DNA of 64,000 nucleotides from NCBI RefSeq assembly GCF_032197885.1, contig NZ_CP134159.1, forward strand, positions 1,984,001-2,048,000, read 5' to 3'. Of this stretch, positions 37,912 through 45,717 are shown piece by piece. The notes under the pieces are model-generated. The model was not told where the DNA came from. It made no database searches and saw only the letters and a list, made by a program, of their open reading frames with translations. A program made the translations under genes and the position numbers. This DNA comes from Levilactobacillus namurensis. GTDB lineage: Bacteria > Bacillota > Bacilli > Lactobacillales > Lactobacillaceae. Position 1 is the stretch's first letter, and each line of letters begins with the position of its first letter.

Positions 37912-37979
37912 ACTGTGATTTCCTCCTTCAGGAAGCAAACAAAGATAATTTTTTTAAAAAGCAGTACATGTTAAGTGTA

Positions 37980-39008
37980 TCACTTTTTTAAAACAATGTC
38001 AGCAGCACCATCATCGGTTATCAACCAAGTCTGGGCTGGCGCTAAATGCATGTAGGCCGCAATGGCCGTTCCCTTCTCCGCCCCACCGGCGACCGCAATC
38101 ACCAGTGGCTTATTGGCCAGGTCAGCAATACCGATCCCGATTCGGGGGAACTTGCTGACCACGTGACCCGTGGCATCGAAGAAGAACCCAAACGCTTCAC
38201 CTACCGCGTGGGCGGCGGTCAAATCCCCAATCACCTGGGGCGACATGTTTCGCCGCTCCGCCATGGTCCGGGCCTGACCAATGCCGTGGAGAACCACGTT
38301 ACTTTCATTGATCAGCTGTAAGACTTCGTGAATCGCTGGTTCTGCAAATAACGACTTGTAAGTAGCGGTGTTTAGTTGTTCCGGCACGAATAACGACCGG
38401 AACTTACTATTCGTCCGCTGAGCCATTTGGGCACTCACGGCGTTGGCCTGAATGTCCGGTGACTCACCAATGCCCCCGCGTGCCGGGACAAACAACAGCT
38501 CCCGGTTGGTCGCAAGTGACGGGGTCAGGACCGACGCCACGGTCGCTAAGGTATGCCCGCCCATCACGGCCACCGTACTGGCACCACTGGGCAGCTGATC
38601 CATCAAGACCTGCTTGGCCGCTTCGGCCATTCCGCCCAGTGACCCGTTCGCCGCGGTACTGTCCCCCGGCACAATGGTGCAATTGGCAATTCCTAACTTT
38701 TGAGCTAACTTGCGCTCACGTTCCTGCCGACCGGCCAACGTATCCATCACCGGCGTTAACCCGTGCAAGACCCGGTTACCCGCCGCGGTGATCTGCATCC
38801 CCTTGACGCTCATCTGGATGAATCCCAGATTAGCCAAGGCATCCGTCGTAGTCCGAACCGTGCGTTCAGTACAGGCTAAGTGGTTGGCCAAAGTTCGCCG
38901 GCCAACCGGCTGAAGAGCAGCGATACCCTTTAATACCCGAAAGCGACTGGTTAATTTCGTCACCATCTGGGGCATAATCGCTTCTACCCATTGCCAATCA
39001 TCCTGCAT
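37980..39008 (-). CDS. cggR: Central glycolytic genes regulator CggR (SorC/DeoR family)
   Basis: 342 residues. N-terminal winged helix (residues about 15-75, GRRTLANHLACTERTVRTTTDAL) and the SorC sugar-binding domain that senses fructose-1,6-bisphosphate in characterised CggR (VAVMGGHTLATVA, FVPARGGIGESPDIQANAV, VIAVAGGAEKGTAI). SD GGAGG eight bases before the ATG. First gene of the cluster with gap; probably autoregulated through a dyad upstream. Confidence 0.94.
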   Translation of the reverse strand: MQDDWQWVEAIMPQMVTKLTSRFRVLKGIAALQPVGRRTLANHLACTERTVRTTTDALANLGFIQMSVKGMQITAAGNRVLHGLTPVMDTLAGRQERERKLAQKLGIANCTIVPGDSTAANGSLGGMAEAAKQVLMDQLPSGASTVAVMGGHTLATVASVLTPSLATNRELLFVPARGGIGESPDIQANAVSAQMAQRTNSKFRSLFVPEQLNTATYKSLFAEPAIHEVLQLINESNVVLHGIGQARTMAERRNMSPQVIGDLTAAHAVGEAFGFFFDATGHVVSKFPRIGIGIADLANKPLVIAVAGGAEKGTAIAAYMHLAPAQTWLITDDGAADIVLKK

Positions 39009-39104
39009 CCTACTTACCTCCCGGTGGGACGTTGAGCGACCAGGGTGGCCAAATAACGCCCACCCTGCTCAAAAAATATAGGCCAACTCATCGCTAACCT
39101 AACT

Positions 39105-39117
39105 TACTGTGTCAGTA
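39105..39117. promoter_or_regulatory. Candidate operator upstream of cggR
   Basis: Perfect dyad TACTGTGTCAGTA about 100 bases before the cggR start. Between it and cggR are a -10-like TATATT and a leader hairpin CAGGGTGG/CCACCCTG. Assignment to CggR is a guess. Confidence 0.4.
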
Positions 39118-39261
39118 TAAGCCCATTTAAGTCCTTTGGCAAGTGAATCCACCTAACGATTTCTTAATTTCGAACCGACCTAGACCGCTGACCGTCTCCT
39201 CCCAGAAGCAAGTCTATTCTAGCAGGCATCCGCCCAATTCTGAGAGCATTAAAAAAATACT

Positions 39262-39466
39262 AAGCTTAGAGGCATAGAAGTTACCCGACGGGGTGCTCCT
39301 ATGCCTCTATTACTTTATAGTGGTAGTGAAGACAGGCCGTGGGCGCTTTGGGTCCTTGAGACCGTAATAAAAAATGGCCGCTTCACTGGTTTTAGTCAAT
39401 TTGATCAAAGTATTTGGGCTCTCGAAGCCGTGTTTTGAAAACGAGATTACTAAAACTGACGTGAAG
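39262..39466 (+). ncRNA. Predicted bridge RNA of IS110 copy 1
   Basis: Three consecutive hairpins. HP1: 10-bp stem 39268-39277 with 39299-39308. HP2 (target-like loop): outer stem AGTGAAG/CTTCACT (39325-39331, 39381-39387), GGCC/GGCC, inner stem GGTC/GACC, loop strands 39339-39350 and 39364-39375. HP3 (donor-like loop): outer stem GTTTTAGT/ACTAAAAC (39389-39396, 39449-39456), inner GGCT/AGCC, loop strands 39397-39416 and 39430-39448. AGTATTT (39409-39415) is complementary to the left end AAATACT, and AAAACGAG (39438-39445) nearly equals the right end AAAACGTAG. This is the bridge-RNA layout known from IS621; expression is inferred. Confidence 0.75.
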
Positions 39467-39485
39467 ACTTCAGAAAGACAGGTAT

Positions 39486-40712
39486 ATGATTATGCGAACA
39501 ATTATTGGAATCGATGTCAGTAAAAACAAAGCTAACGTTGCGGTGGCGACGGATTTAATCGTCGCCAAAGAACTGACCGTCCCTCTAGATGCACTGGGAT
39601 TTAATGAACTGAAACACGTCGTGCTTCAGTTCGGCGGAAAAGCGGAAATCGTCTTTGAAGCGACTGGTGTTTACTCCCGGCGCTTAGAGTATTTCCTTCA
39701 ACAAGAAAATTTGAATTACCATATTTTAAATCCCCTGGCGGCTAAGAATCGCATCGCCACTGGTACGCGAATGAGAAAAAACGATCAACGTGATGCGCGC
39801 CGATTGGCGATTACCGAGTTTACCGAACAGTTAGAGCCCTATCTTCTAGCTTACAAACAGGATCCCATCTATCGTGAATTAACGGATATGAACCGTTATT
39901 ACGACCAACTCAATGAGGATAAGAAACGGGCCCGCAATCGAGCTCATCGTGTCTTACAGCTTGTATTTGCGTCATTTGGGGCCTCCAAGGGTGGCTTTAA
40001 CTTCGATACAAAGCTGGCTTGGAAGATCCTAACACTCTTCCCGCATGCACAAATCGTTCGTGAAATTGGCGACCTTAACGCGTTAGAAGCACGAATATCA
40101 GCAGCACATTTCAAAGGGATGAACGCTAGGCGTATTCACGATGCCGCACGAAAGTTATGGAAACTGGCCGCTCAGAATGGTGACGCCGTACCCGTTACTT
40201 CGGATAACACGCGGCAAATGAAAGCTTTGGCGGAACAAGTTCTCACCCTAGAAGCAGCGCAGGACCAGCAGGTCGTGCGCATGATGGCCTTAGGTAAATC
40301 CTTGTCAGAGTTTACGCTTCTTCAAACAATCCCTGGTATTGGTGGCAGTACCGCCATTCGGCTAATTAGTGAATTAGGTGATATCCGACGGTTCAATACC
40401 CGTCAGCAATTGAACAGCTATGTTGGCCTGGACACAACGGAAGTTGACTCCGGTGACCATCAATCCGCTCGCCATATCACCAAACACGGTAATCCCCATG
40501 CACGCCGAATCTTGTATTGGACGGTCGTTCTTATGCTTAATCCTAAGATGGGCGACAATCATATTCGCGATGCATACGAAAAAAGACGAGAAGCTTCTTC
40601 TTCAAAGAAGAAACTCATCGTCCGTCAAATGGATCGTCTTATTAAAACAATCCTATACCTGATAAAAACGAATCAACCTTACTCCTATGAGCTGAGCCCT
40701 CAATCGAAGTAA
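39486..40712 (+). CDS. IS110-family DEDD transposase/recombinase, copy 1
   Basis: 408 residues. N-terminal RuvC-like DEDD domain (TIIGIDVSKNKANVAVATD, EATGVYSRRLEYFL, KNDQRDARRLA) and C-terminal transposase-20 domain with the helix-hairpin-helix-like TIPGIGGSTAIRLISELGDI, the region carrying the catalytic Ser in this family, and SGDHQSARHITKHGNPHARRIL. It would act as an RNA-guided recombinase on a circular intermediate. Intact and identical to the second copy, so recently mobile. Confidence 0.95.
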   Translation: MIMRTIIGIDVSKNKANVAVATDLIVAKELTVPLDALGFNELKHVVLQFGGKAEIVFEATGVYSRRLEYFLQQENLNYHILNPLAAKNRIATGTRMRKNDQRDARRLAITEFTEQLEPYLLAYKQDPIYRELTDMNRYYDQLNEDKKRARNRAHRVLQLVFASFGASKGGFNFDTKLAWKILTLFPHAQIVREIGDLNALEARISAAHFKGMNARRIHDAARKLWKLAAQNGDAVPVTSDNTRQMKALAEQVLTLEAAQDQQVVRMMALGKSLSEFTLLQTIPGIGGSTAIRLISELGDIRRFNTRQQLNSYVGLDTTEVDSGDHQSARHITKHGNPHARRILYWTVVLMLNPKMGDNHIRDAYEKRREASSSKKKLIVRQMDRLIKTILYLIKTNQPYSYELSPQSK

Positions 40713-40906
40713 CATTCATTATAGTTTATAATACCAGCCTTGAAAAAAATTTGATACCTCCAAGGCTTATTTAGCTGGCTATAAATCACTAAAATAATAG
40801 CAATAGGGCCTAGGCTCCGGAACGAAGAACATCGTTCCGGAACCTAGACCCTAAATTTCTCATCATAAAACATTGATTTAACAACATCTTTATTGACAAA
40901 ACGTAG

Positions 40907-40936
40907 AAAAAGCTCACCGCCAACAACGGTGAGCTT
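40907..40936 (-). terminator. tRNA-Arg terminator whose T-tract is supplied by the IS end
   Basis: Stem AAGCTCACCG/CGGTGAGCTT (40910-40919 with 40927-40936). The A-run on its left (T-run of the terminator) is now the right end of the IS. Confidence 0.85.
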
Positions 40937-40942
40937 ACTAAG

Positions 40943-41014
40943 TGCGCCCGGAGGGAATCGAACCCCCATTTCAAGAACCGGAATCTTACGTGCGATCCAT
41001 TACACTACGGGCGC
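40943..41014 (-). tRNA. tRNA-Arg(CCG), copy 1
   Basis: 72 nt on the minus strand: acceptor GCGCCCG/CGGGCGC plus discriminator A, D-stem GTGT/GCAC, anticodon stem TAAGA/TCTTG with loop TTCCGGT (anticodon CCG), T-arm GGGGG-TTCGATT-CCCTC. CCA is not encoded. Promoter TTGTAT-17-TATAGT upstream. Confidence 0.95.
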
Positions 41015-41041
41015 ATATCAATGACTTGATAACACTTAATT

Positions 41042-41070
41042 ACTATAACTGATTTTGCATAAAAATACAA
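41042..41070 (-). promoter_or_regulatory. Promoter of tRNA-Arg copy 1
   Basis: Minus strand TTGTAT (41065-41070), 17 bases, TATAGT (41042-41047). Between this and 41300 I see only unassigned non-coding sequence. Confidence 0.75.
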
Positions 41071-41300
41071 GGCGTATCTGAAAATTTATCCTGATTATTT
41101 TTACCGTTCCCCATCTGAGTGGCCCTGACTTAGTTCGGTCACCAGCCATTCACTTGAATGGTCGCGCTTCCGTCAGACGAACACCGGTGGGCCCTGGCAC
41201 TTAATACGCGTCGGTCCCCTACCGAATGATTATCCACCCGCAAGAGCGATTTGTGGGAAATACTCATTCCCGTCGCAGTCCATTACCCTCTAAAACATGC

Positions 41301-41306
41301 TATAAT
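41301..41306 (+). promoter_or_regulatory. -10 box of the ECF S-component gene
   Basis: TATAAT about 30 bases before the start; the leader is too short for a riboswitch. Confidence 0.55.
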
Positions 41307-41338
41307 GACGGAACCATTTGATTATTGGAGGTTTCATT

Positions 41339-41935
41339 ATGACGCGTCATAAGACCTTTCGTCTGGTGGTCGATGCCCTGCTAATGGCCATCGTCCTCCT
41401 ACAAAACATCGTGCCCTTTCTAGGGTACATCCCCCTGGGGCCCTTCAGCATGACCCTGATTGGGCTCACCGTAATCGTCGCTGGTATCGCACTCGAACCT
41501 CGCGACGGTGCCCTCATCGGGGGCTTCTGGGGCCTGATCACTTTCGTCCGGGCCTTCACCTCGCCTACCAGCCCCGTGGCGCCTTACGTCTTCACGAATC
41601 CATTGGTCGCCATCTTGCCCCGCCTCTTAATGGGGCTGATTGCCGGGTACCTCTACCGGTGGGTCCGCCAACGTTGGTCCAGTACCAACGCAATGCGGTT
41701 GGCCGCCGGAGTCGGTGCTCTCATCAACAGCTGCCTAGTTCTGGGCATGATCTACATCTTCTACCAGACGCCCCAAGTGGCCCACGCCATGGGTGCCACC
41801 GGCGGGAAGACCCTAGGGTACGTCCTGATGCTCTCGGTCCTGACCAACGCCATCCCCGAGTTACTTCTGGACAGCCTGGTCGCCCCGCTGATTGCCCGGC
41901 CCCTCCGGCATAAATGGGACCGTTTAAAAGCTTAA
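41339..41935 (+). CDS. ECF transporter S-component (vitamin-type)
   Basis: 198 residues, about six helices. Substrate-binding membrane subunit of an energy-coupling factor transporter. The stretch VPFLGYIPLGPFSMTLIGLTV followed by ALEPRDGALIGGFWGLI is typical of group II S-components; the closest pattern I recall is the pantothenate type (PanT), but folate or another ligand cannot be excluded. The shared EcfAA'T module is not nearby. SD GGAGG seven bases before the ATG at 41339. Flanked by the two tRNA-Arg genes. Confidence 0.82.
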   Translation: MTRHKTFRLVVDALLMAIVLLQNIVPFLGYIPLGPFSMTLIGLTVIVAGIALEPRDGALIGGFWGLITFVRAFTSPTSPVAPYVFTNPLVAILPRLLMGLIAGYLYRWVRQRWSSTNAMRLAAGVGALINSCLVLGMIYIFYQTPQVAHAMGATGGKTLGYVLMLSVLTNAIPELLLDSLVAPLIARPLRHKWDRLKA

Positions 41936-41944
41936 TCACCCGTC

Positions 41945-41978
41945 AATGGGGCTCGGCTATTCGCCGGGTCCCATTTTT
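41945..41978 (+). terminator. Terminator of the ECF S-component gene
   Basis: AATGGG/CCCATT with inner CTCGGC/GCCGGG pairs, followed by TTTT. Confidence 0.8.
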
Positions 41979-41984
41979 AGGTCG

Positions 41985-42017
41985 AAAAAAAAGCTCACCG
42001 CCAACAACGGTAAGCTT
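41985..42017 (-). terminator. Terminator of tRNA-Arg copy 2
   Basis: Same hairpin as at 40910-40936 with one mismatch and an A-run of eight on its left (native, uninterrupted T-tract). Confidence 0.85.
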
Positions 42018-42023
42018 ACTGAG

Positions 42024-42095
42024 TGCGCCCGGAGGGAATCGAACCCCCATTTCAAGAACCGGAATCTTACGTGCGATCCATTACACTACGGGCGC
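42024..42095 (-). tRNA. tRNA-Arg(CCG), copy 2
   Basis: Identical to the tRNA at 40943-41014, including the terminator region, with an independent promoter (TTGAAA-17-TATAGT). The flanking conservation shows a segmental duplication around the ECF gene. Confidence 0.95.
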
Positions 42096-42128
42096 ATATA
42101 GCCGTGTTCCTTTAACAGAACACTAACT

Positions 42129-42157
42129 ACTATACCTGACCCCCATCTGAATTTCAA
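42129..42157 (-). promoter_or_regulatory. Promoter of tRNA-Arg copy 2
   Basis: Minus strand TTGAAA (42152-42157), 17 bases, TATAGT (42129-42134). Confidence 0.78.
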
Positions 42158-42190
42158 GGGGCAAACGCATTTTTCTTTAATCAAATCTCA

Positions 42191-42931
42191 TCACAGGTAG
42201 ACCACAGTCAGTCCCGCCAAGGAGACCCGCCCCTGGACGATGACCCGCGGCCCATCCGTGGCTGGTTGCTTGCCCTTGACGTCCACCCCGCCCAGACTGG
42301 AGTCTACCGCTAACTTGACGTTCCAGTCACTCGGGAAGTACAGGGTCACGCCCCCCAACGAGACGTCTAGGTTAACCACTGCCCCATCGGCTGCCACCTG
42401 AACGTCGTCAAAGTACACTTTCGCGTTCCCCATCCGGACCCGGACGTCGGCTTGTTGAAAGTCCTGCGATTGGAGGTACCGAATACTATCTCCCATGTTG
42501 ACGTCAACCTGCACGTGGTCCTCATCCGTGGTCATCCGATCGGGACTACCCAAGCGTTCGTCCGAATCCTCCCAGTCATCTTCCGTGCCGGAATCAAAGT
42601 GGTAGTGGTAACTAATCGCGTGCGTGGGCTTCAACAAGAGCGTCAAACCAATGGTCACCAACAAGGCGACGCCCACGATAGTCCAGGGCCCCAGGGCCGT
42701 GATGCCCAACGGCCGGCGAAATAGAATCGCCAAGGCCGCCAACCCAAAGACGGTGCCCGTGATGCCTTTATGCGCCAAACTATAGATGACGATGGCGACC
42801 ATGAAGATTGCAAATAGGATGCGCCAAAACCCAAACTCGGCGGGTAATCCGCCCAACTGGCCCATGACCACCAGGACAGCGCCAATGAGAAAGAAGCTCC
42901 CCCAAAACCAACGATGACTTTTTTTCATCAT
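42191..42931 (-). CDS. LiaF-like membrane protein
   Basis: 246 residues. Four N-terminal hydrophobic segments (residues 8-110), a short acidic linker, and a C-terminal beta-helical domain like LiaF/YvqF (VRVRMGNAKVYFDDVQV, LDVSLGGVTLYFPSDWNVKL, SSLGGVDVKG). LiaF proteins restrain envelope-stress signalling. It is paired three bases downstream of a LytTR regulator rather than a LiaRS kinase/regulator, so this is probably a LytTR-controlled variant module. Confidence 0.82.
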   Translation of the reverse strand: MMKKSHRWFWGSFFLIGAVLVVMGQLGGLPAEFGFWRILFAIFMVAIVIYSLAHKGITGTVFGLAALAILFRRPLGITALGPWTIVGVALLVTIGLTLLLKPTHAISYHYHFDSGTEDDWEDSDERLGSPDRMTTDEDHVQVDVNMGDSIRYLQSQDFQQADVRVRMGNAKVYFDDVQVAADGAVVNLDVSLGGVTLYFPSDWNVKLAVDSSLGGVDVKGKQPATDGPRVIVQGRVSLAGLTVVYL

Positions 42932-42934
42932 GAC

Positions 42935-43384
42935 TCATTCCTTTCGTTCCAAGGCGTGCTTGACGGCACCGTAATAGCGCCGTGACACGTAGAGTTGCTT
43001 ATGCGACTGCTGAAACTGAATCAGGTTACCGGTCAGTGACTTGCTCAACGTGGCAATCTGCTGGACGTTGACCACGGCGGACTTGGAGGCCCGGACAAAC
43101 GTCGCCGGCAATTCGGCGGCCAATTGATATAGCGGCACGTGGGTGGTAACCACCCGATTCGCGGTATGAATCGCCACCTGGTGGCCGGTTGCCTCGCAGA
43201 ACAGGATGGTCGCAACGGCGATTCGTTCGCGACGGCCCCGCTGGGTGACCACCAACTGCTGCGGTGGTGCTACGGCCGCTTGGATGGCCGCTACCAGCTG
43301 GGCCGTCGTCGCCGTTTGGGCTGGGACCCGGACCACAACGCTGGGGGCGGTCAGGTCCGAATCAATCTCGACTTTAACTTCCAT
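42935..43384 (-). CDS. LytTR-family DNA-binding protein
   Basis: 149 residues. The C-terminal 95 residues are a LytTR domain (IAVATILFCEATGHQVAIHTA ... FVRASKSAVVNVQQIATL ... LYVSRRYYGAVKHAL). There is no receiver domain, so it is not a classical response regulator. The start is the ATG at 43384 with SD GGGAGG six bases upstream; the longer frame runs into the promoter region. It precedes the LiaF-like gene by three bases and probably controls the pair. Divergent from clpP. Confidence 0.88.
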   Translation of the reverse strand: MEVKVEIDSDLTAPSVVVRVPAQTATTAQLVAAIQAAVAPPQQLVVTQRGRRERIAVATILFCEATGHQVAIHTANRVVTTHVPLYQLAAELPATFVRASKSAVVNVQQIATLSKSLTGNLIQFQQSHKQLYVSRRYYGAVKHALERKE

Positions 43385-43603
43385 CTCATCCCTCCCGTGG
43401 TGACCGCTCTGTGCCGCCGCTCCATCGCGCCGGTGCTTATTAATAGTAGACCACATCCCCGACTAGCTGTAAACACCGCCAGCCCAAGGGGCCAGTCAAG
43501 CCCCCTAACCGGTCATTTTTGTGACAGAATACGTGTCATTTGGCCGAACTCTGTTATGATAGGGTCAGTTAATCGGCAAATCAATCCAGGGGAAGACATA
43601 TCG

Positions 43604-43633
43604 TTTGACCTGTTTTGACCAAAGCGGTACACT
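43604..43633 (+). promoter_or_regulatory. clpP promoter with CtsR operator
   Basis: Two TTTGACC heptamers spaced by three bases (43604-43610, 43614-43620), i.e. GGTCAAA-NNN-GGTCAAA on the other strand, the CtsR box. The promoter is TTGACC (43605-43610), 17 bases, TACACT (43628-43633), so CtsR covers the -35 and spacer. Confidence 0.92.
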
Positions 43634-43689
43634 AACAACATGTTAGCAATCGCTAGCCACACAACGTAATCTAAGGAGGCTATCACGTC

Positions 43690-44286
43690 ATGAATTTAGT
43701 ACCAACTGTTATTGAACAATCATCCCGTGGTGAACGGGCATACGACATCTATTCACGACTCTTAAAGGACCGCATCATCATGCTTTCCGGTCCCATCGAA
43801 GATGACATGGCCAACGCAATTATTGCGCAACTACTCTTCTTGGATGCTCAAGACAACACTAAGGATATTTCCTTATACATCAACTCACCTGGTGGCGTCG
43901 TTTCTTCCGGGTTAGCTATCTACGATACCATGAACTTCATCCAATCTGACGTTCAAACGATCACGTTAGGGATGGCGGCTTCCATGGCCAGCGTGCTGGC
44001 TTCTTCCGGGACTAAGGGTAAGCGGTTCGCCTTACCACACGCCCAAGTCATGATTCACCAACCATCCGGTGGTGCACAAGGGCAACAAACTGAAATCGAA
44101 ATTGCTGCTCGTGAAATCTTGAAGACGCGGAAGTTAATCAACCAAATCTTAGCTGACAACTCCGGCCAACCAATCGAACGGATCAACAAGGACACGGAAC
44201 GGGATAACTACCTGAGTGCCCAAGACGCCGTCGATTACGGTTTAATCGACCACATTATGACCAACAGCAGCGAACAAAAGAAGTAA
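43690..44286 (+). CDS. clpP: ATP-dependent Clp protease proteolytic subunit
   Basis: 198 residues. Catalytic Ser in [16 protein letters not shown], His in [14 protein letters not shown], Asp in the [14 protein letters not shown] region; [18 protein letters not shown] binds substrate. Forms the tetradecameric protease with ClpC/ClpX. SD AAGGAGG. Controlled by CtsR heat-shock repression as the promoter shows. Monocistronic with a 14-bp terminator. Confidence 0.98.
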   Translation: MNLVPTVIEQSSRGERAYDIYSRLLKDRIIMLSGPIEDDMANAIIAQLLFLDAQDNTKDISLYINSPGGVVSSGLAIYDTMNFIQSDVQTITLGMAASMASVLASSGTKGKRFALPHAQVMIHQPSGGAQGQQTEIEIAAREILKTRKLINQILADNSGQPIERINKDTERDNYLSAQDAVDYGLIDHIMTNSSEQKK

Positions 44287-44303
44287 TCAGTAATCATCAC
44301 CTT

Positions 44304-44336
44304 AAAACGCTCGTCACAACCGTGACGGGCGTTTTA
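44304..44336 (+). terminator. clpP terminator
   Basis: AAAACGCTCGTCAC/GTGACGGGCGTTTT (44304-44317 with 44322-44335), one G-U pair. Confidence 0.9.
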
Positions 44337-44379
44337 TGATGAACCGAATCGACCCAAGGGGCAGATAGTGACAATCCCC

Positions 44380-44400
44380 CGCCTTACCGGTTGGGCCTGG
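44380..44400 (+). repeat. 5' stub of a family A repeat
   Basis: CCGCCTTACCGGTTGGGCCTG matches the start of family A and the outer stem of copy A2, then stops where family B begins. Across the B copy, at 44596-44614, GGACGGCCAG and TAAGGCGG resemble the family A outer ends again. Confidence 0.6.
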
Positions 44401-44408
44401 AATCAATG

Positions 44409-44645
44409 ATATGCATCGTCATACACTTGACGCTACAAACGGTTGCCGGTCTAATTCACACAAACAACCACTGTGACCTTATCCTGCTTGAGATGAGGCC
44501 TTTTTTACCCAATAATAGTCGTCAACAATATCCTTGAAAGTCGCGGCTTGATACTGCATCATATTCGGATATGGTTACACGATTGTGAGCCGAAAGGACG
44601 GCCAGATAAGGCGGATGACGATCACATCGGTAATTGTTTTATACG
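44409..44645. repeat. Family B intergenic repeat, copy B2
   Basis: Diverged homologue of 14583-14820 sharing at least six blocks in the same order (see B1). The leading hairpin is kept with a compensatory G-U change (ATATG...CATAC here, GTATG...CATAC in B1). Confidence 0.7.
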
Positions 44646-44693
44646 GAAGGCTTGAAGCCCAAGGGTCATGTCTGACTCTCAGCATCATACATT

Positions 44694-44740
44694 CCAAAAA
44701 AGCTCTGTAAAGCCAAAAGGTTTTACAGAGCTAATTTTTA
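44694..44740. terminator. whiA terminator
   Basis: AGCTCTGTAAA/TTTTACAGAGCT (44701-44711 with 44721-44732), A-run on the left gives the T-run for minus-strand transcripts. Confidence 0.87.
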
Positions 44741-44774
44741 GCTATTCTACAAACAACTTGGCTGACATCACCAC

Positions 44775-45716
44775 TTAAGCCGTGGCTTCGCCCTCCCGCA
44801 GTTGCTTGGCATAATCGTTGATTTTACGTAGCCGGTGGTTGATCCCCGATTTGGAGATGGGACCACCCGGAACCAGGTCGCCCAGTTCCTTGAGACTGAC
44901 CTCACGGTGCGCCAACCGGGTCTCGGCAACTTCCCGCAACTTGGTCGGCAACTGACCTAACCCCACCGTGGCTTCGATATATTGAATATTATCGATCTGG
45001 CGGGTCGAAGCGTTAGCCACCTTGTCCAGGTTCGCGCTCTCACAGTTGACCAGCCGGTTGACCGAATTACGCATGTCCCGCATGATTCGGACATCTTCGA
45101 ACTTCAGCATCGACGTGGTCGCCCCAATCAAGGACAGGAAGGTGGCAATCTTTTCAGCCCCCTTCAGGTAGGTGATGTACCCGCTGCGTCGGACGATGGT
45201 CCGGGCGTTTAAGTCATAGCGGTTCATCATCTCAGCAATCATCTGGTTGTGCTCCTCATATAGGGAGTAGATTTCCAGGTGATACCGGCTGGTTTCGGGA
45301 TTGTTGACCGAGCCTCCCGCGAGAAACGCCCCCCGCAAGTACGAACGGACCTGCAGATCCGAGTGCAAGATCTCATCGGGGACCGACTCTAAGAGTTGCA
45401 TCCCGTCAAAAATCCCCAAGTCGGAGAGAACCTCCGTGGCCCCGTTCTTGACCCGCACGATGTACAGGTTATTCTTCTTCAACTTCATCTTCCGCCGAAC
45501 CAACAATTCACTTTCCAAATCATAAAACTGCTTCAGTAACTGGTACATCCGTCGCGCAATCGCTGGGTTTTCCGTCTGAACGTTCAGGACGAAACGGTGG
45601 TTCGCCAGCCCCAGTGCCCCGTTCATTCGAATCAAGGCAACCAGTTCGGCCTTCGCGTTGGCCCGATGCACCTCTAGGGTGGTCAGTTCTTTTTTTACTT
45701 CACTTGCAAAAGACAC
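44775..45716 (-). CDS. whiA: DNA-binding protein WhiA
   Basis: 313 residues. N-terminal LAGLIDADG-like domain ([32 protein letters not shown]) and a C-terminal helix-turn-helix ([25 protein letters not shown]). Involved in chromosome segregation and division in Firmicutes. The start is GTG at 45716 with a G-rich SD (GGGGGG) inside the end of yvcK; the longer frame to 45755 is unlikely. Last of the rapZ-yvcK-whiA operon. Confidence 0.95.
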   Translation of the reverse strand: MSFASEVKKELTTLEVHRANAKAELVALIRMNGALGLANHRFVLNVQTENPAIARRMYQLLKQFYDLESELLVRRKMKLKKNNLYIVRVKNGATEVLSDLGIFDGMQLLESVPDEILHSDLQVRSYLRGAFLAGGSVNNPETSRYHLEIYSLYEEHNQMIAEMMNRYDLNARTIVRRSGYITYLKGAEKIATFLSLIGATTSMLKFEDVRIMRDMRNSVNRLVNCESANLDKVANASTRQIDNIQYIEATVGLGQLPTKLREVAETRLAHREVSLKELGDLVPGGPISKSGINHRLRKINDYAKQLREGEATA

Positions 45717-45717
45717 G

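Larger units (their letters stand above)
39250..40911 (+). mobile_element. IS110-family insertion sequence, copy 1
   Basis: About 1.66 kb shared with 54875-56536 (offset exactly 15625; I saw no difference). Ends are A-rich (left AAAAAAATACTAAG, right CGTAGAAAAA), without terminal inverted repeats, as is normal for IS110. It contains a 235-nt upstream region with a predicted bridge RNA, the transposase, and a 3' region with an imperfect 22-bp palindrome (40804-40853). The right end joins the A-tract of a tRNA-Arg terminator. Exact ends are ambiguous within the A-runs. Confidence 0.92.

Noticed and set aside
41090..41300. Riboswitch upstream of the ECF S-component gene
   Set aside because: The -10 box at 41301 leaves a leader of about 26 nt; upstream sequence shows no recognisable aptamer.
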